A stretch of DNA of 64,000 nt. Origin: Glandiceps talaboti (taxonomy: Eukaryota; Hemichordata; Enteropneusta; Spengelidae). A program made the position numbers and the translations under genes. Below the pieces are notes generated by a model that saw only the letters and a program-made list of their open reading frames with translations, had not been told where the DNA came from and did not search any database. Location of the stretch: the NCBI RefSeq assembly GCF_964340395.1, contig NC_135566.1, positions 22,137,135 to 22,201,134 on the forward strand, read 5' to 3'. Numbering within the stretch: the first letter of the stretch is position 1; each line of letters opens with the position of its first letter. Shown here piece after piece: positions 28,261 to 40,836 of the stretch.

Positions 28261-30116
28261 GTCTATATAACTGTCTTGTCCTATACAGATACCATGTCTA
28301 TATAACTGTCTTGTCCTATACAGATACCATGTCTATATAACTGTCTTGTCCTATACAGATACCATGTCTCTATGACTGTCTTGTCCTATACAGATACCAT
28401 GTCTCTATGACTGCCACATGTCTTGTCCTATACAGATACCATGTCTCCATGACTGCCACATGTCTTGTCCTATACAGATACCATGTCTCTATAACTGTCT
28501 TGTCCTATACAGATACCATATCTATATAACTGTCTTGTCCTATACAGATACCATATCTATATAACTGTCTTGTCCTATACAGATATCATTGTCTCTATAA
28601 CTGTCTTGTCCTATACAGATACCATGTCTCTATGACTGTCTTGTCCTATACAGATACCATGTCTCTATAACTGTCTTGTCCTATACAGATACCATATCTA
28701 TATAACTGTCTTGTCCTATACAGATACCATGTCTCTATGACTGTCTTGTCCTATACAGATACCATGTCTATATAACTGTCTTGTCTATACAGATACCATG
28801 TCTCTATAACTGTCTTGTCATATACAGATATCATTGTCTCTATAACTGTCTTGTCCTATACAGATACCATGTCTCTATGACTGTCTTGTCCTATACAGAT
28901 ACCATGTCTCTATGACTGTCTTGTCCTATACAGATACCATGTCTATATAACTGTCTTGTCCTATACAGATACCATGTCTATATAACTGTCTTGTCCTATA
29001 CAGATACCATGTCTATATAACTGTCTTGTCCTATACAGATACCATGTCTCTATAACTGTCTTGTCATATACAGATATCATTGTCTCTATAACTGTCTTGT
29101 CCTATACAGATACCATGTCTCTATGACTGTCTTGTCCTATACAGATACCATGTCTATATAACTGTCTTGTCCTATACAGATACCATGTCTCTATGACTGT
29201 CTTGTCCTATACAGATACCATGTCTATATAACTGTCTTGTCCTATACAGATACCATGTCTCTATGACTGTCTTGTCCTATACAGATACCATGTCTCTATA
29301 ACTGTCTTGTCCTATACAGATACCATGTCTATATAACTGTCTTGTCCTATACAGATACCATGTCTATATAACTGTCTTGTCCTATACAGATACCATGTCT
29401 CTATGACTGTCTTGTCCTATACAGATACCATGTCTCTATAACTGTCTTGTCCTATACAGATACCATGTCTATATAACTGTCTTGTCCTATACAGATACCA
29501 TGTCTCTATAACTGTCTTGTCCTATACAGATACCATGTCTCTATAACTGTCTTGTCCTATACAGATACCATGTCTCTATAACTGTCTTGTCCTATACAGA
29601 TACCATGTCTCTATGACTGTCTTGTCCTATACAGATACCATGTCTCTATAACTGTCTTGTCCTATACAGATACCATGTCTATATGACTGTCTTGTCCTAT
29701 ACAGATACCATGTCTATATAACTGTCTTGTCCTATACAGATACCATGTCTATATAACTGTCTTGTCCTATACAGATACCATGTCTCTATAACTGTCTTGT
29801 CCTATACAGATACCATGTCTCTATAACTGTCTTGTCCTATACAGATACCATGTCTATATAACTGTCTTGTCCTATACAGATACCATGTCTATATAACTGT
29901 CTTGTCCTATACAGATACCATGTCTCTATAACTGTCTTGTCCTATACAGATACCATGTCTCTATAACTGTCTTGTCCTATACAGATACCATGTCTCTATA
30001 ACTGTCTTGTCCTATACAGATACCATGTCTCTATAACTGTCTTGTCCTATACAGATACCATGTCTATATAACTGTCTTGTCCTATACAGATACCATGTCT
30101 CTATGACTGTCTTGTC

Positions 30117-31197
30117 AAAACATACAATTTAGACATTTACAACAAACTAACAGTTGATAACTGTTGATAGTCTTCCCTGGGTTAATAAATTAGGTTTCCA
30201 TGGTTTCCAATGATTACGTCGGACTCTATTAGTCAGTAGCACTGATAGAACAATCCTGAATCCAATAGACTATGATATCAAGTACATAAAGAGGGTGCTA
30301 TCTGATACATGCCAAGTATTAACAGACATCATTTCTCCAATTAATTATCTAATTGGTATGATGACACATAAAAGAACTCTCCAGACTATACTGAGTCCTC
30401 CCCATTAAAAACCTAGAGTAAACAACTAGCATACAATCAGTCAATTCAAATCATAGTACATCAAGTTGGCTTTCAATTTATCTCCTAATCTCTCTATGTC
30501 TTCTTCCTGAGTTCTAGATTATTTTTGTATCGAATTACAATTCTTAGAGGATCTCTTCTCCAAGAATGACACAAATACAAGAATTGATTAGAGTCCCTTG
30601 ACTGTATAATGACAGTAGTATCTGTCTACAATTTTTAATAAGTCAGGTATTAATACCCAAAATTTATATTTGAAATAAGATTGTTATCTATTACTAATCA
30701 CCTTATATAAACAAGATTATTATTCTTAACTTTTATGACTGTAACGACTACATAGGTATATTTAGTTTCTCTTTTATAATATATTTGCATACTGGTTTAA
30801 TTTTATTGTCACCAATACTGATATTATCATTCATTCCAATTTTTAAGAGTACAAACTACTTACCTATTGTTTGTTAAATATAATACTTGAATGTACTCCA
30901 ACAAATCTACTTTTATTAATTAGCTGTCTTACTGCAAACAACATTTCTGAATCATTTTAATTCATCTATTTCTGCACTATTACAACTAAACATAAGAAAC
31001 TCATACAACCTTTACTACTATTAAAGCTCCAAGTAGTTAGTGCCAGTGGTTTCATATGATGACTCACTATAAAACACATTTCACACAGAAAGTTGTTAAA
31101 ATATTGTACTTTTATATTATAGTCACCATTCTACAAAAATTCTATTTCTATCAAAATTACGCAAAATCTCTGAAAAATAATGCACAAAAAAAAAAAG
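30117..31197. other. AT-rich spacer, no gene seen
   Basis: Unrecognised AT-rich DNA. It ends in an A-rich run directly before family A copy A2. Confidence 0.5.
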
Positions 31198-31271
31198 ATA
31201 CCACCAATGGCGTTGTAGCACAACTGTACAGTTTTTAGAAATGTTTATCCATATGCTAGTCCATGCTAACA

Positions 31272-32583
31272 CAGGATTCATACACTTAAAGCAAAACAAA
31301 ATTCCAGGACTTTCCAGGGGTTTTTCGTCAGTTTTCCTGGGGAATTCATATTGATTTTGGCCATTTTCCAGGGGTGTTGACACTAAAGTATATTTTTTGA
31401 ATGACATCTAATTGTCTGATGTGGACGAGAAAAATCAACAACAGTTTCCATATGTCACAAAACATTTTAAAGACAATCAACACTATGCAAGATGTTGGTT
31501 TCAAAACCACGTTTGCACGCTAAGATTAACGGAGAAACCTCTGTCCTATCCCCTAAGTAGTCGTTTCGTCAAGCTGGTGCATTGATCGTGTAAGATTGAG
31601 TCGCAGCATTCATCAGTCTAATTCAGACATATCCAGAAAAATAAATCAAAAACTAAAGTTTGTCCTCGTTATTGTATGGTTTGATGTTACTTCATTTATA
31701 AGTCACCTAAAAAAAATTTTTTCTTCAAACTTTTGAATAAAAACGTCATTTACGTAACGTTTTTTCGAGCTATGAATAACTGAATACATTTATCGCTTGC
31801 ATCCCGATGTTTATGTACGGATGCCACGAGTTGCGGAACATCGCGATTTCTCAACTCAACTTGACCATTGACGAATGTTACTGTACCGACAACATAAAAC
31901 AGTTGTTTATTCTTTTAGAACATGTAACACAAATACCCATTTATTGAAGACATAAAAGTCAAAACCGTACTTCCACAACCCGGAAATTCAACTGCACTTC
32001 CCTAGGCCCTAGCCCTAGAAATTGCCATGCCTGAGCTTGTAGTATGTCGACTCGTGCGCTGAACTTGTAACAATTTCTAATCGAGGTTAATGCTGCTTTG
32101 ATACTCACTACAATGTTACGATAATCTTGTTAACAGACCTACTGTTACCCCCGGCCGGGACTGTTACAATATCATGTCCCTGAAATGACGACTGGGAGAT
32201 TTGGAGTAGCAATATACGCAAGATCGAAACAAACACTGCGGCGCCCATTCAACTAATCATAATAGTCTGTGGGGCAAAGTGTCTCGTTGAACGATCGCTT
32301 GACTGTCTGGGTTCAATCGGCGTGAATTTTGATTCACCACCAGGACCATGCGAAAGACTTTGAAAATATTTTCGCCATTTCACATTTACGAATCAGAATT
32401 CAGAATCATATGAAAGAATGGGTGGCTCGAGCACAGACATGACGATCGTCAATATTAATCGATCGATTGATCATGATCATTTTCCAGGGTTTTCCAGGGG
32501 TAGGGCGCATTTTTCCAGGGCTTTCCAGGGAGGGTTTGAAATTCCAGGATTTTCCAGGGTTTTCCAGGACCGTGCGAACCCTG
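31272..32583. mobile_element. 1312-bp nested DNA transposon-like insertion with TAACA target duplication
   Basis: Comparison with the empty site in copy A4 (gc-taaca-atagg) gives exact boundaries and a 5-bp target duplication TAACA (31267-31271 and 32584-32588). The left end reads caggattcatac and the right end, reversed, cagggttcgcac, imperfect terminal inverted repeats (9 of 12). Both ends carry TTCCAGG/TTTTCCAGGG motifs in the same orientation (31304-31375 and 32481-32567). CAGGG termini recall hAT-type elements, though most hATs make 8-bp duplications; the superfamily is therefore uncertain. The interior has no long frame, so it is non-autonomous or decayed. Its right interior is related to 7299-7553. 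Confidence 0.82.
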
Positions 32584-33350
32584 TAACAATAGGTGTTCAT
32601 TTGCTGAAAGACTATCCAGTTGCCTATCCAACCATGTTGCTATCTTTGCGATATACGTGATCATTTGGCTGTTGCTATGGGCATGGTCTTGTTGCTAGGC
32701 AAATTTACATACATTTTTTGAATGTTTATTCAATTGTCTATTAATCCCTGATATCTTTGAAATACATGACCGTTTGGCTGTTGCTATGGGCGTGGTCATG
32801 GTTGCTAGGGCCAATTGTGTCAAAATATTTTGAAGAAAATCTGCAGATTAACACTTCTAGAAACATCTCACCAAGTTTCAGTCTCATTGACCAAGTACTT
32901 CTTGAGATATAAATTTTTGACCAAAATTCACATTTTTACACCTAATTTGCATATTACTAATGAGATCATTATATGCTTAATAGTTCTTCATCTATACACC
33001 CACAGAAGCATCCCTGTAAAATTTTAGCCCAATCTGCTCTTTAGTTTTGGAATTATAGGTTTCTGACCAAAAAAACACATTTTGGCCCTAATTTGCATAT
33101 TACTACAGGAATCATCATGTCATGAACAAATCTTAATTTACTTAAATCTAAGAATGTTCCCACCCAATTTCATGCCAATCTGCGTAGTAGTTTTGGAGTT
33201 TAAATTTTTTGACCAAAAATCACATTTTTTTTACCTAAAACCCACATCTCTGATGCAATCATTTTCATTTGAACAATTTCCCAACTAGACACCAGAAGTA
33301 ACAGAAATATCAAATCAATCGGTCCAGCAGTTTTTGACTTTAAGTTGTTT

Positions 33351-33360
33351 ACACACATAC

Positions 33361-33457
<97 letters not shown>

Positions 33458-33458
33458 C
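33351..33458. repeat. (CA)n then (CAGA)n microsatellite of copy A2
   Basis: CA repeats interrupted by CATA pass into about 15 CAGA tetranucleotides, just upstream of the terminal hairpin of family A. The same position is microsatellite in the other copies. Confidence 0.95.
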
Positions 33459-33724
33459 TTTGCCATACCTGTAGCACTACTGAACTGTATCAGTTCAGTT
33501 GTGCTAAAAAGGATTTTTGAGCTTGGGTATAAATAATTCCAGTGTCTTACAGCTTTAACCCTGGAAAATTTTAATGATGAATGAAATAAACTAGGGATCT
33601 AAAATAATTTTGAGGCAATTCGAATTTCAATTTTCTAAGAAATTTAACCAAAAACACCGTCCATAATTGTCAACAACATTCAACTTGTAGTAGACATAAC
33701 ATCATCTGATATTTTAATTTAGTC

Positions 33725-33772
33725 TAGTCCTGCTTGCAGCTGGTGCACTCATTTCGTATGCAAGCAGGACTA
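33725..33772. other. Perfect 14-bp inverted repeat with 20-nt loop
   Basis: Arms tagtcctgcttgca and tgcaagcaggacta are exact complements separated by 20 nt. This may be a foldback or MITE remnant, or a structured RNA if transcribed. No gene context supports the latter. Confidence 0.85.
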
Positions 33773-34979
33773 AATTTAGTTGAGTGTTCTACTCATAACT
33801 CAATGTGACATTGCAAAATACACCATGCAAATCGGAATTGTAGACTTACTAATCTTGGCAAAAATAAATATTTCGCTAATCTTAACTGAAAAGGTCTTGT
33901 CTAAAAAATGTTCAATCTCAATGACAGAGACACAGAGCGCTAGCTAGTGTCTTCCAACGGGTATGTCAAGCGAAACCATCTACCATCTCCTGAATAACTA
34001 TCCCTCGCTTTTGAGCTACTAGATTCATCGACTAAAATAAACCATTATTAATAGGTAGAAGACATCACAAAATACTAAAAATACTTTTTATTGTTAGTTT
34101 TTGAAAATTCACAATGTTTCAGTGTTAAAATGATTTTTAAAACAGCGAAATGACCTCATATCGTGAGTTTTAACGAAAAACAAACCTCTGGACTACAATC
34201 TCATGACTGCTTTTTTTCCATATATGGTAAGGATCATTAGTGAAAGAACTTTGACCTCAACTAGTTGAAGCTTGAAGTTTTATTGAAGTGAAAACATGGC
34301 AGCCACATTACCACTGATCGACAAGTTTGACATGGTGATTTCGCCATCAATATTGATTGTATGAAATCAAAATTCCATAAATGAACCACAAAGTACTTTC
34401 CCTTTCAAAATGAGGTAATTTTAGAATGGTTATTATCATTTTTATTGATGATTGACAATGTCAAAAATCATCCCCTACAGTGACAGCATACACTTTCAGG
34501 TTAGGCAACTTTGTCAGAGCATACGGAATACCTACTGGAATGTACCATGCTATAGAAGGGGTGTAGCATTTGGATTTGAAGTCTGCAACCCTGTTTTGAA
34601 CAAACACTTGTAATTTGGGCGCATGAATTCAGGCTATATCATATTACATTGCCTGTCTGCCATCAATGGTGTCTTTTGAAAAGTGGCAGTTTACTTCAGT
34701 GTCATGGACTGATTTCCAATATGGCGTCGGTCACAATGCTCATTAATATATTTTAAAAAAATTTTAAATCACAAAAAAATCATCAAAAATAGAAAAGAAC
34801 ATGTGCTGACTTGAAATTAACAAATTTGAGTAAGCTACCCTCTGCGCATCGACATGCCAGATATCAAAGCAAAGACTAGTAGTATTTGAGGAGATGATGA
34901 AAATATCAATTTTGGAAAAAAATCGTAACAAATTGAAAATGGCACAGATCAACTTGGCACAAATGAATGTGAATAGCAG

Positions 34980-35027
34980 CCCCCCCCCCCCCCCAGCAAT
35001 CCCCCCCCTCCCCCCCCCCCCCCCACC
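34980..35027. repeat. Poly-C cluster (runs of about 15, 8 and 15)
   Basis: C-runs interrupted by agcaat and a single t. The minus strand is G-rich and could form a G-quadruplex; run lengths may include sequencing error. Confidence 0.9.
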
Positions 35028-35521
35028 CGGAACATGCACACCAAATATCAAAGTATTCTCACTGTCGGTTTCGGAGAAGAAGATGAAAATAGAAAAAGTT
35101 GACAGACATACGACAAGCGATGACAGAGAAATCAACCTAACCCTTAAGCCCCATGCAGCTGTCACTGACAGTGGAGCTAATAAAATTGATTAAATAAAAA
35201 TATTAAAGTACCTCTACTTATCAGACTCATGCCACCGAAAGATATATATAACGTAATGTCATATGTGTGCATTTGCGTTTTGAAACCACATAATTACAAT
35301 AACTTGATTGTAACGTAGGATTGGCAGGAACACTCAAACAGTTGAGAGAAAAAATAGTTTGGTAGAACAGGGGTGATATGGGTTTTTGATTTGCCCTGTT
35401 TGACGTCACACAGGTGAAGATTTGCACATATTTATGTGATAAGATACATTATCTATAATACAGCCTTTACTTTAAATTCACAACAAATTACTTTAGGTAC
35501 TCTATTAGAATTTTTTTTTAA

Positions 35522-36339
35522 ATACCGCCAATGGCACTGTAGCACAACTGCAGTTGGTATGGGTGTGGTCTTGTTGCTGGGCATATTTGCATAAATTTTT
35601 GGAATCTTTATTAATTTGACTACCCTTTCTAGTTTTCATCTTTGCAATATAAACCATCATTTAACTGTTGCTATAGCGTGGTCCTGTTGCTAGGCATATT
35701 TGCATACATTTTTTAAATATTTATTCATTTAGCTACCCATCCTGGTTGATATCTTTGTAATATGCATCATTATTTCACTGCTCCTAAGGGCATGGTCATG
35801 GTTACTAGGCCCAATTGTGTCAAACTATTTGGAACCAAAAACTTCAGAATATACCCTGCAGAAACATCCCCACCAAGTTTCAGCCCTATTCATTATGTAG
35901 TTTCAAGTTATTAGTTTTTGACAAACTTGAAATCTAATTTGCATATCACTGATGGCATCATCACATTGTGAACACAGCTTCATGTACACATCCCCAAATA
36001 CATCCCCCCATTAAATTCCTGCCCTATCTGCTGGGTAGTTTTGGAACTAAAGTTTTTTTACCAAAAAGACACATTTTTATACCTAATTTGCATATCACTG
36101 ATGGGATCATTATGTCATGAACAATTCTTAATTTAAACTCCCCTAGAAATGTTCCCACCAAATTTCAGATTGATCTGCACTGTAGTTTTAAAGTTTAAGT
36201 TTGACCCAAATCACACACCGGTGGTAAAATCATTTTGATTCGAACAATTTCCCAACAAGACACTCAAGGTAATACACTAACCAAATATCATGGCAATCGG
36301 TCCAGCAGTTTTTGACTTTAAGTTGTTCACACACACACA

Positions 36340-36412
<73 letters not shown>

Positions 36413-36465
36413 ACACAGACACACACACACACACAGACAGACACACACACACAGACACAGACACA

Positions 36466-36522
<57 letters not shown>

Positions 36523-36569
36523 TGCTATGCCTATAGCACTACTCAACCATATCAGTTCAGTTGTGCTAA
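35522..36569 (+). mobile_element. Family A element, copy A3 (apparently complete)
   Basis: It begins ataccgccaatggcactg followed by TAGCACAACTG, has three VNTR modules (at about 35554, 35666 and 35780; spacing 112-114 bp), then diverged modules with TTTTGAC and taatttgcatatcactgatgg, a long CA/CAGA microsatellite, and the 3' hairpin ending gtgctaa. The 5' TAGCACAACTG and 3' CAGTTGTGCTA are inverted copies of each other. No reading frame. Confidence 0.85.
36330..36520. repeat. (CA)n microsatellite of copy A3
   Basis: About 190 bp of CA dinucleotides interrupted by CATA and CAGA units, at the family A microsatellite position. Confidence 0.96.
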
Positions 36570-37050
36570 TGAGAACTTAGTCCTATTATTTGTCAGTATT
36601 CAAGAAACCAAAAGCCGAAATCAAAACTATGAAATATTCAGCCATGTCTTAAGAAGTACATGTAACTTTGAAGTCAACAACTCTGTACAAAAGAAGAACT
36701 TTGTAGAAATGAAAAGCTATCGTATGCTTGCAACAATTCAACAAACACATGACAATGTCATGTTATTTTTTAGTTCTCTAAATAGGTCATTGACCAGTTG
36801 TTTGCCATGTTGACATGTTCTGTAGTTGTCGTGGTTATACAAACTTACAAGTGGTGTGTAATTTGTTGCACGCAAATGAGTGCAATTTTATGGCTGAGAA
36901 AGAGCAGACCAGTGTCCAGATAATCCACAGTAAATCCAAACTTTAGATTAGCAACGTGGAACTAGCCATATTATAAAACTATTTACAATTATGTCTCCTC
37001 AAAGATTTCAAACAAATAGTTTATTGCAATAACGTAACAATGTTCTAAAT
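36570..37050. other. Spacer, no gene seen
   Basis: AT-rich DNA between copy A3 and the 26-bp array. Nothing recognisable. Confidence 0.5.
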
Positions 37051-37840
37051 CACACCATAGCAAAATACGTCCATATCACACCACAGCACAAAATATCCAT
37101 ATTGCACCACAGCACAAAATATCCATATCACACATCACAATGTCCATATCACACATCACAATATGTCCATGTCACACCACAGCACAATATGTGCATATCG
37201 CATAATGGCACAATATGTCTATATCGCACCACAGCACAATATGTCCATATCACACCACAGCATAATATGCCCATATCACACCAAAGCACATGTCCATATC
37301 GCACCACAGCAAAATACGTCCATATCGCACCACAGCAAAATATGTCCATATCACACCACAGCACAATGTGTCCATATCATACCACAGTACAATATGTCCA
37401 TATCACTCCACAGTACAATATGTCCATATCGCACCACAGCACAATGTGTCCATATCATACCACAGCACAATGTGTCCATATCACTCCACAGTACAATATG
37501 TCCATATCACTCCACAGTACAATATGTTCATATCACACCACAGTACAATATGTCCATATCATACCACAGCACAATGTGTCCATATCACTCCACAGTACCA
37601 TATGTCCATATCACTCCACAGTACAATATGTCCATATCGCACCACAGTACAATATGTCCATATCATACCACAGCACAATGTGTCCATATCATACCACAAC
37701 ACAATGTGTCCATATCACTCCACAGTACAATATGTCCATATCGCACCACAGCAAAATATGTCCATATCACACCACAGCACAATGTGTCCATATCATACCA
37801 CAACACAATGTGTCCATATCACTCCACAGTACAATATGTT
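37051..37840. repeat. 26-bp minisatellite, about 30 copies
   Basis: The unit core is caatatgtccatatcacacc. Variants alternate (cacacc, catacc, cactcc, cgcacc; cagcac, cagtac, caacac), with repeated blocks near the right end. All plus frames are stop-free, giving three overlapping false frames of about 230-250 codons. A single stray unit-like piece (tagcaccatatgtccat) lies at about 38213-38229. Confidence 0.96.
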
Positions 37841-38263
37841 TAAATATGGAATAGTATATATTTATAGGCTGTGCTCATCTATTAAACTCATATTTCAGCT
37901 TTCAACGATCACAGATGATTACCATTTTGGCAATTTTTACATGGAAATGCTTTGTTGGGTTTTCCAGGGATGCAAATGAGTATAGTGTTGGGTTTCAGTA
38001 TAATTAGCAATACTATTTGGCCGTCTTAAAGTGTACAGCTAGAATGAAACCCTTTCTCTCTCTTTCTTCATATTGAAAATGTTTGTCAAGGTGAAAGGTC
38101 ACAGTCTCATTACAAAGCTCATCATTGATAATGTGAGGACAGACATTTGAATGGTGTCCATATAGGTATCAAACTTTTGGAGATATAATAATTTATACTA
38201 CATAATATAGCATAGCACCATATGTCCATGAAAGTGATCATAGGCAGTTAACAGAAGAAAAAA
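37841..38263 (+). mobile_element. Spacer containing partial family B copy B1
   Basis: At about 38070-38185 the order AGGTGAAAGGTCA, cagtctcatta, gacatttgaatgg...gtccatataggtatcaaac matches family B copies at 39.9 and 46.0 kb. AGGTGAAAGGTCA (38089-38101) is a DR1-type pair of AGGTCA half-sites with one mismatch. The rest is unrecognised. Confidence 0.6.
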
Positions 38264-39806
38264 ATACCGCAATGGGGTTGTCGCATAACTGTACAGTCTT
38301 TAAAAATGTTTATCCATATGCTACTCACTGCTAACAATAGGTGTTCATTTGCTGAATCCAGTTACCTATCCAACCATGTTGCTATCTTTGCGATATACGC
38401 TATCATTTGGCCGTTGCTATGGGTGTAGTCATGTTGTTAGATATATTTGCATACATTTTTGTACGTTTTTGTTCACTTGTGTATGAATTCCTGATATTAT
38501 CTTTGTAATATATGTGATCATTTGGCTGTTGCTATGGGTTGGGAATTGTTGCTAGGCATATTTGTATACATTTTAAAATGTTTATTCATTTGTCTATTAA
38601 TCCTCTTGTTATCTTCGCAATATATGTGATCATTAGCTGTTGCTATGGGTGTGGTCTTGTTGCTAGTCACATGTGCATACATTTTTTGAATGTTTATTAA
38701 TTTATCTGTCAATTCCTGTTATCTTTGCAATATACATGATTATTTGGCTGTCGCTATGGGCATGGTCTTGTTGTTAGGCAAATTTACATACATTTTTGGA
38801 ATGTTTATTCAATTGTCTATTAATCCCCATTGTTATCTTCACAATATATGTGATAATTTGATTGTTGCTATGGGCGTGGTCTTGTTGCTAGGCACATTAG
38901 CATACATTTTTTGAATGTTTATTCAATTGTCTATTAATCCCTGTTGTTATCTTTGTGTTTCAAAATACACCACCGTTTGGCTAATGCTATGGACGCGTGG
39001 TCATGGTTGCTAGGGTATTCGCATACATTTTTTGAATGTTTACTCACTTGCCTACCAGATGATGTTGTTATTTGACCAAAATATACTGCCATTTGGTTGT
39101 TGCTAAGGGCATGGTCGTGGTTGCTAGGGCCAATTTTGTCAAAATGCTTTGAAGAAAATCTGCAGAATAACACTTTCAGAAACATCTCACCAAGTTTCAG
39201 ACTCGGTGACCAAGTACTTTTTGAGATATAAGTTTTTGACCAAAATTGAACATTTTGACACCTAATTTGCATATCACTCATGGAATCATTGTATGCTAAA
39301 TATATCTTCGTCCATACATCCCTAGATGCTTTCCCATTAAATTTCAGCCCAATCTGCTCTGTGGTTTTGGAATTATAGTTTTTTGACTAAAAAGACACAT
39401 TTTTAGCCCCTAATTTGCATATCACTGATGGGACCATCATATCATGAACAATTCTTAGTAAAAACACCCTGAAGAATGTTTCACCCAAATTTCAGCCCAA
39501 TCTGCCCAGTAGTTTTGGTGTTTAAGTTTTTGACCAAAAATCACATTTTTTGACCCAAATCACAAACCGGTGGTAAGATCATTTTGATTTGAACAATTTC
39601 CCAACTAGACACCCAAGGTAATGGATCCACCAAATACCATGGCAATCGGTTCAGCGGTTTTGGACTTTAAGTTGTTTACACACACGCACACACGCACATA
39701 TGCACACACACATGGACAGATAGACAGACAGGCAGACACACAGACAGACTGACAGACACCGGGGTGATCCCTATAGCACTACTGAACCTCAGTTCAGTTG
39801 TGCTAA
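38264..39806 (+). mobile_element. Family A element, copy A4 (longest, seven VNTR modules)
   Basis: It begins ataccgcaatgg with the degenerate terminal motif tcgcataactg, then gctaacaataggtgttcat, the uninterrupted counterpart of the A2 insertion site. Seven modules built on GTTGCTATGGG-TGGTC-TTGTTGCTAGGCA start at about 38413, 38528, 38639, 38751, 38863, 38979 and 39099 (spacing 111-120 bp). TGACCAAAA modules, a CA/CAGA microsatellite (39678-39757) and the hairpin ending gtgctaa follow. No coding frame. Confidence 0.87.
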
Positions 39807-39867
39807 AAATGAAAAAAAAAATACTGCACAAAAAATAAAAAATAAAAATAAAAAGATAACAGGCAGT

Positions 39868-40345
39868 ATGTGCTTTTCTATCACAAATATGGCCACCATT
39901 TTGCTATACAGGTCAAGGTTGTGAAATTAAGTGACTTGTATATGCCTCACATCATCAAACCCAAGTCAAGATTAAAATGTTATCACTTGAAATGTTTGAT
40001 TCAAAAAAGCTATGAAGATAAACCAAACTTCGGCTATTTGACCTTGAAGAAGACTTTCAAGGTCAAAGGTCAAGACCTTAAAAGTTAATATGGGTGTAGT
40101 AGGCATTTGAATGGAGTCACTGCATATCAAACCTACAAAGTTATGATGCCATTGTGAAATGTAACAACATTCGACCAGATTTGATTCAGTCACAAAACAA
40201 AGTGACATGCATATGTCTCATATAGCATGTTACCTTTGTGCCAGGTTTGGTTGAAATCAGTTGGTGCATGCCAGAGATATGAGGGGGCACGAATGCATGC
40301 ACAGATGCACAAACAGAACTGGGCAGTGCCCGTTGGGGGCTAATA
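39868..40345 (+). mobile_element. Family B interspersed element, copy B2
   Basis: Non-coding repeat with landmarks shared by copies at 46.0, 47.0 and 54.2 kb: atcacaaatatggccacca, AGGTCAAAGGTCA (40060-40072), catttgaatgg, gtgacatgcatatgtctcat, gttgaaatcagttggtgcatg and a terminal ggggctaat. The AGGTCAAAGGTCA is a perfect DR1 nuclear-receptor-type direct repeat. Class unknown. Confidence 0.7.
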
Positions 40346-40705
40346 ATCATGGTATACAATTTTGAAGTTACGTAATTTCCACAATGAATGTCATGATCAT
40401 ATTATAGCACTGTATAATTGTTACCCCAGGTACAGACCTATCATATCACAACACAACAGTGCTGTAACTTCAACTCCCTCGGGACTATCCCTGTTGCCTC
40501 TATAAGTTCATAAAATTAAAGCATTCACATAACAACCTTTGTCCTACAGGTCATTATTTATACAGTTAGATATAAAGAAATAATATCAATTCTCACATCA
40601 AGCACTTTATTCCAGCTGCATTACTTACAGCACTAATAACTTGTTAAGGCTCATTCTGAATCCCCTCAAATGTGTATGGGCGTTGGTGGGTGGGTGGGGT
40701 GCAAG

Positions 40706-40706
<1 letters not shown>
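40346..40706. other. Spacer, no gene seen
   Basis: No frame or repeat recognised except a short GGTG-rich lead into the TG microsatellite. Confidence 0.5.
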
Positions 40707-40761
<55 letters not shown>

Positions 40762-40836
40762 ATATGTGTGTGTGTATGTGTGTGTGTGTGTGTATGTGTG
40801 TATGTGTGTGTGTATATGTGTATGTGTGTATGTGTA
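40707..40836. repeat. (TG)n microsatellite
   Basis: About 54 bp of pure TG, then TG interrupted by GATA and TATG units to 40836. Cysteine-valine or threonine-histidine frames here are spurious. Confidence 0.97.

Larger units (their letters stand above)
19925..30116. repeat. 35-bp satellite array, about 290 copies, with higher-order structure
   Basis: The unit is 35 bp with constant core cttgtcctatacagatacc. Variants are atgtctctatgactg, atgtctctataactg, atgtctatataactg, atatctctatg and others, plus length variants: gatatcattg (36 bp), cttgtctatacag (33 bp), ccatgctatatg (34 bp) and gactgccacatgtc (about 40 bp). The rare variants recur at fixed distances, defining nested block duplications of about 804 bp and 2500-2501 bp (separate entries). 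The right end (28.3-30.1 kb) is a simpler mixture. No unit-wide open frame is present. Confidence 0.98.
31198..33507 (+). mobile_element. Family A element, copy A2, interrupted by a nested transposon
   Basis: The 5' end (31198-31271) has the ataccaccaatgg lead and the TAGCACAACTG terminal motif. The element is then split by an insertion at 31272-32583 and resumes at 32584 with aataggtgttcattt, exactly where uninterrupted copy A4 continues. It has two VNTR modules (GTTGCTATGGG at about 32670 and 32779), TGACCAAAA modules, a CA/CAGA microsatellite (33351-33458) and the terminal hairpin tagcactactgaac / gttcagttgtgcta, ending in CTAA. No coding frame. Confidence 0.85.
33508..35521. other. Spacer with hairpin and possible element tail, no gene
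   Basis: Unrecognised DNA with a perfect hairpin (33725-33772) and a C-run cluster (34980-35027). A sequence at about 34905-35190 (accaaatatcaaagtattc ... gttgacagacatacgac) resembles the 3' tails of marine-invertebrate interspersed repeats. The plus frame at 34894-35193, with a proline run from poly-C, appears to be a by-product of that repeat and not a gene. Confidence 0.45.

Noticed and set aside
19925-30116. Telomere or centromere
   Set aside because: No TTAGGG-type repeat is seen, and one 10-kb array flanked by other repeats is not evidence of a centromere without genome-wide abundance or CENP-A data.
34894-35193. Proline-rich 99-codon protein
   Set aside because: The prolines come from a poly-C run, and the flanks resemble an interspersed-repeat tail.
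37102-37979. Three overlapping plus-strand frames of 226-250 codons
   Set aside because: All three frames of a 26-bp stop-free unit are open at once, so this is not coding.
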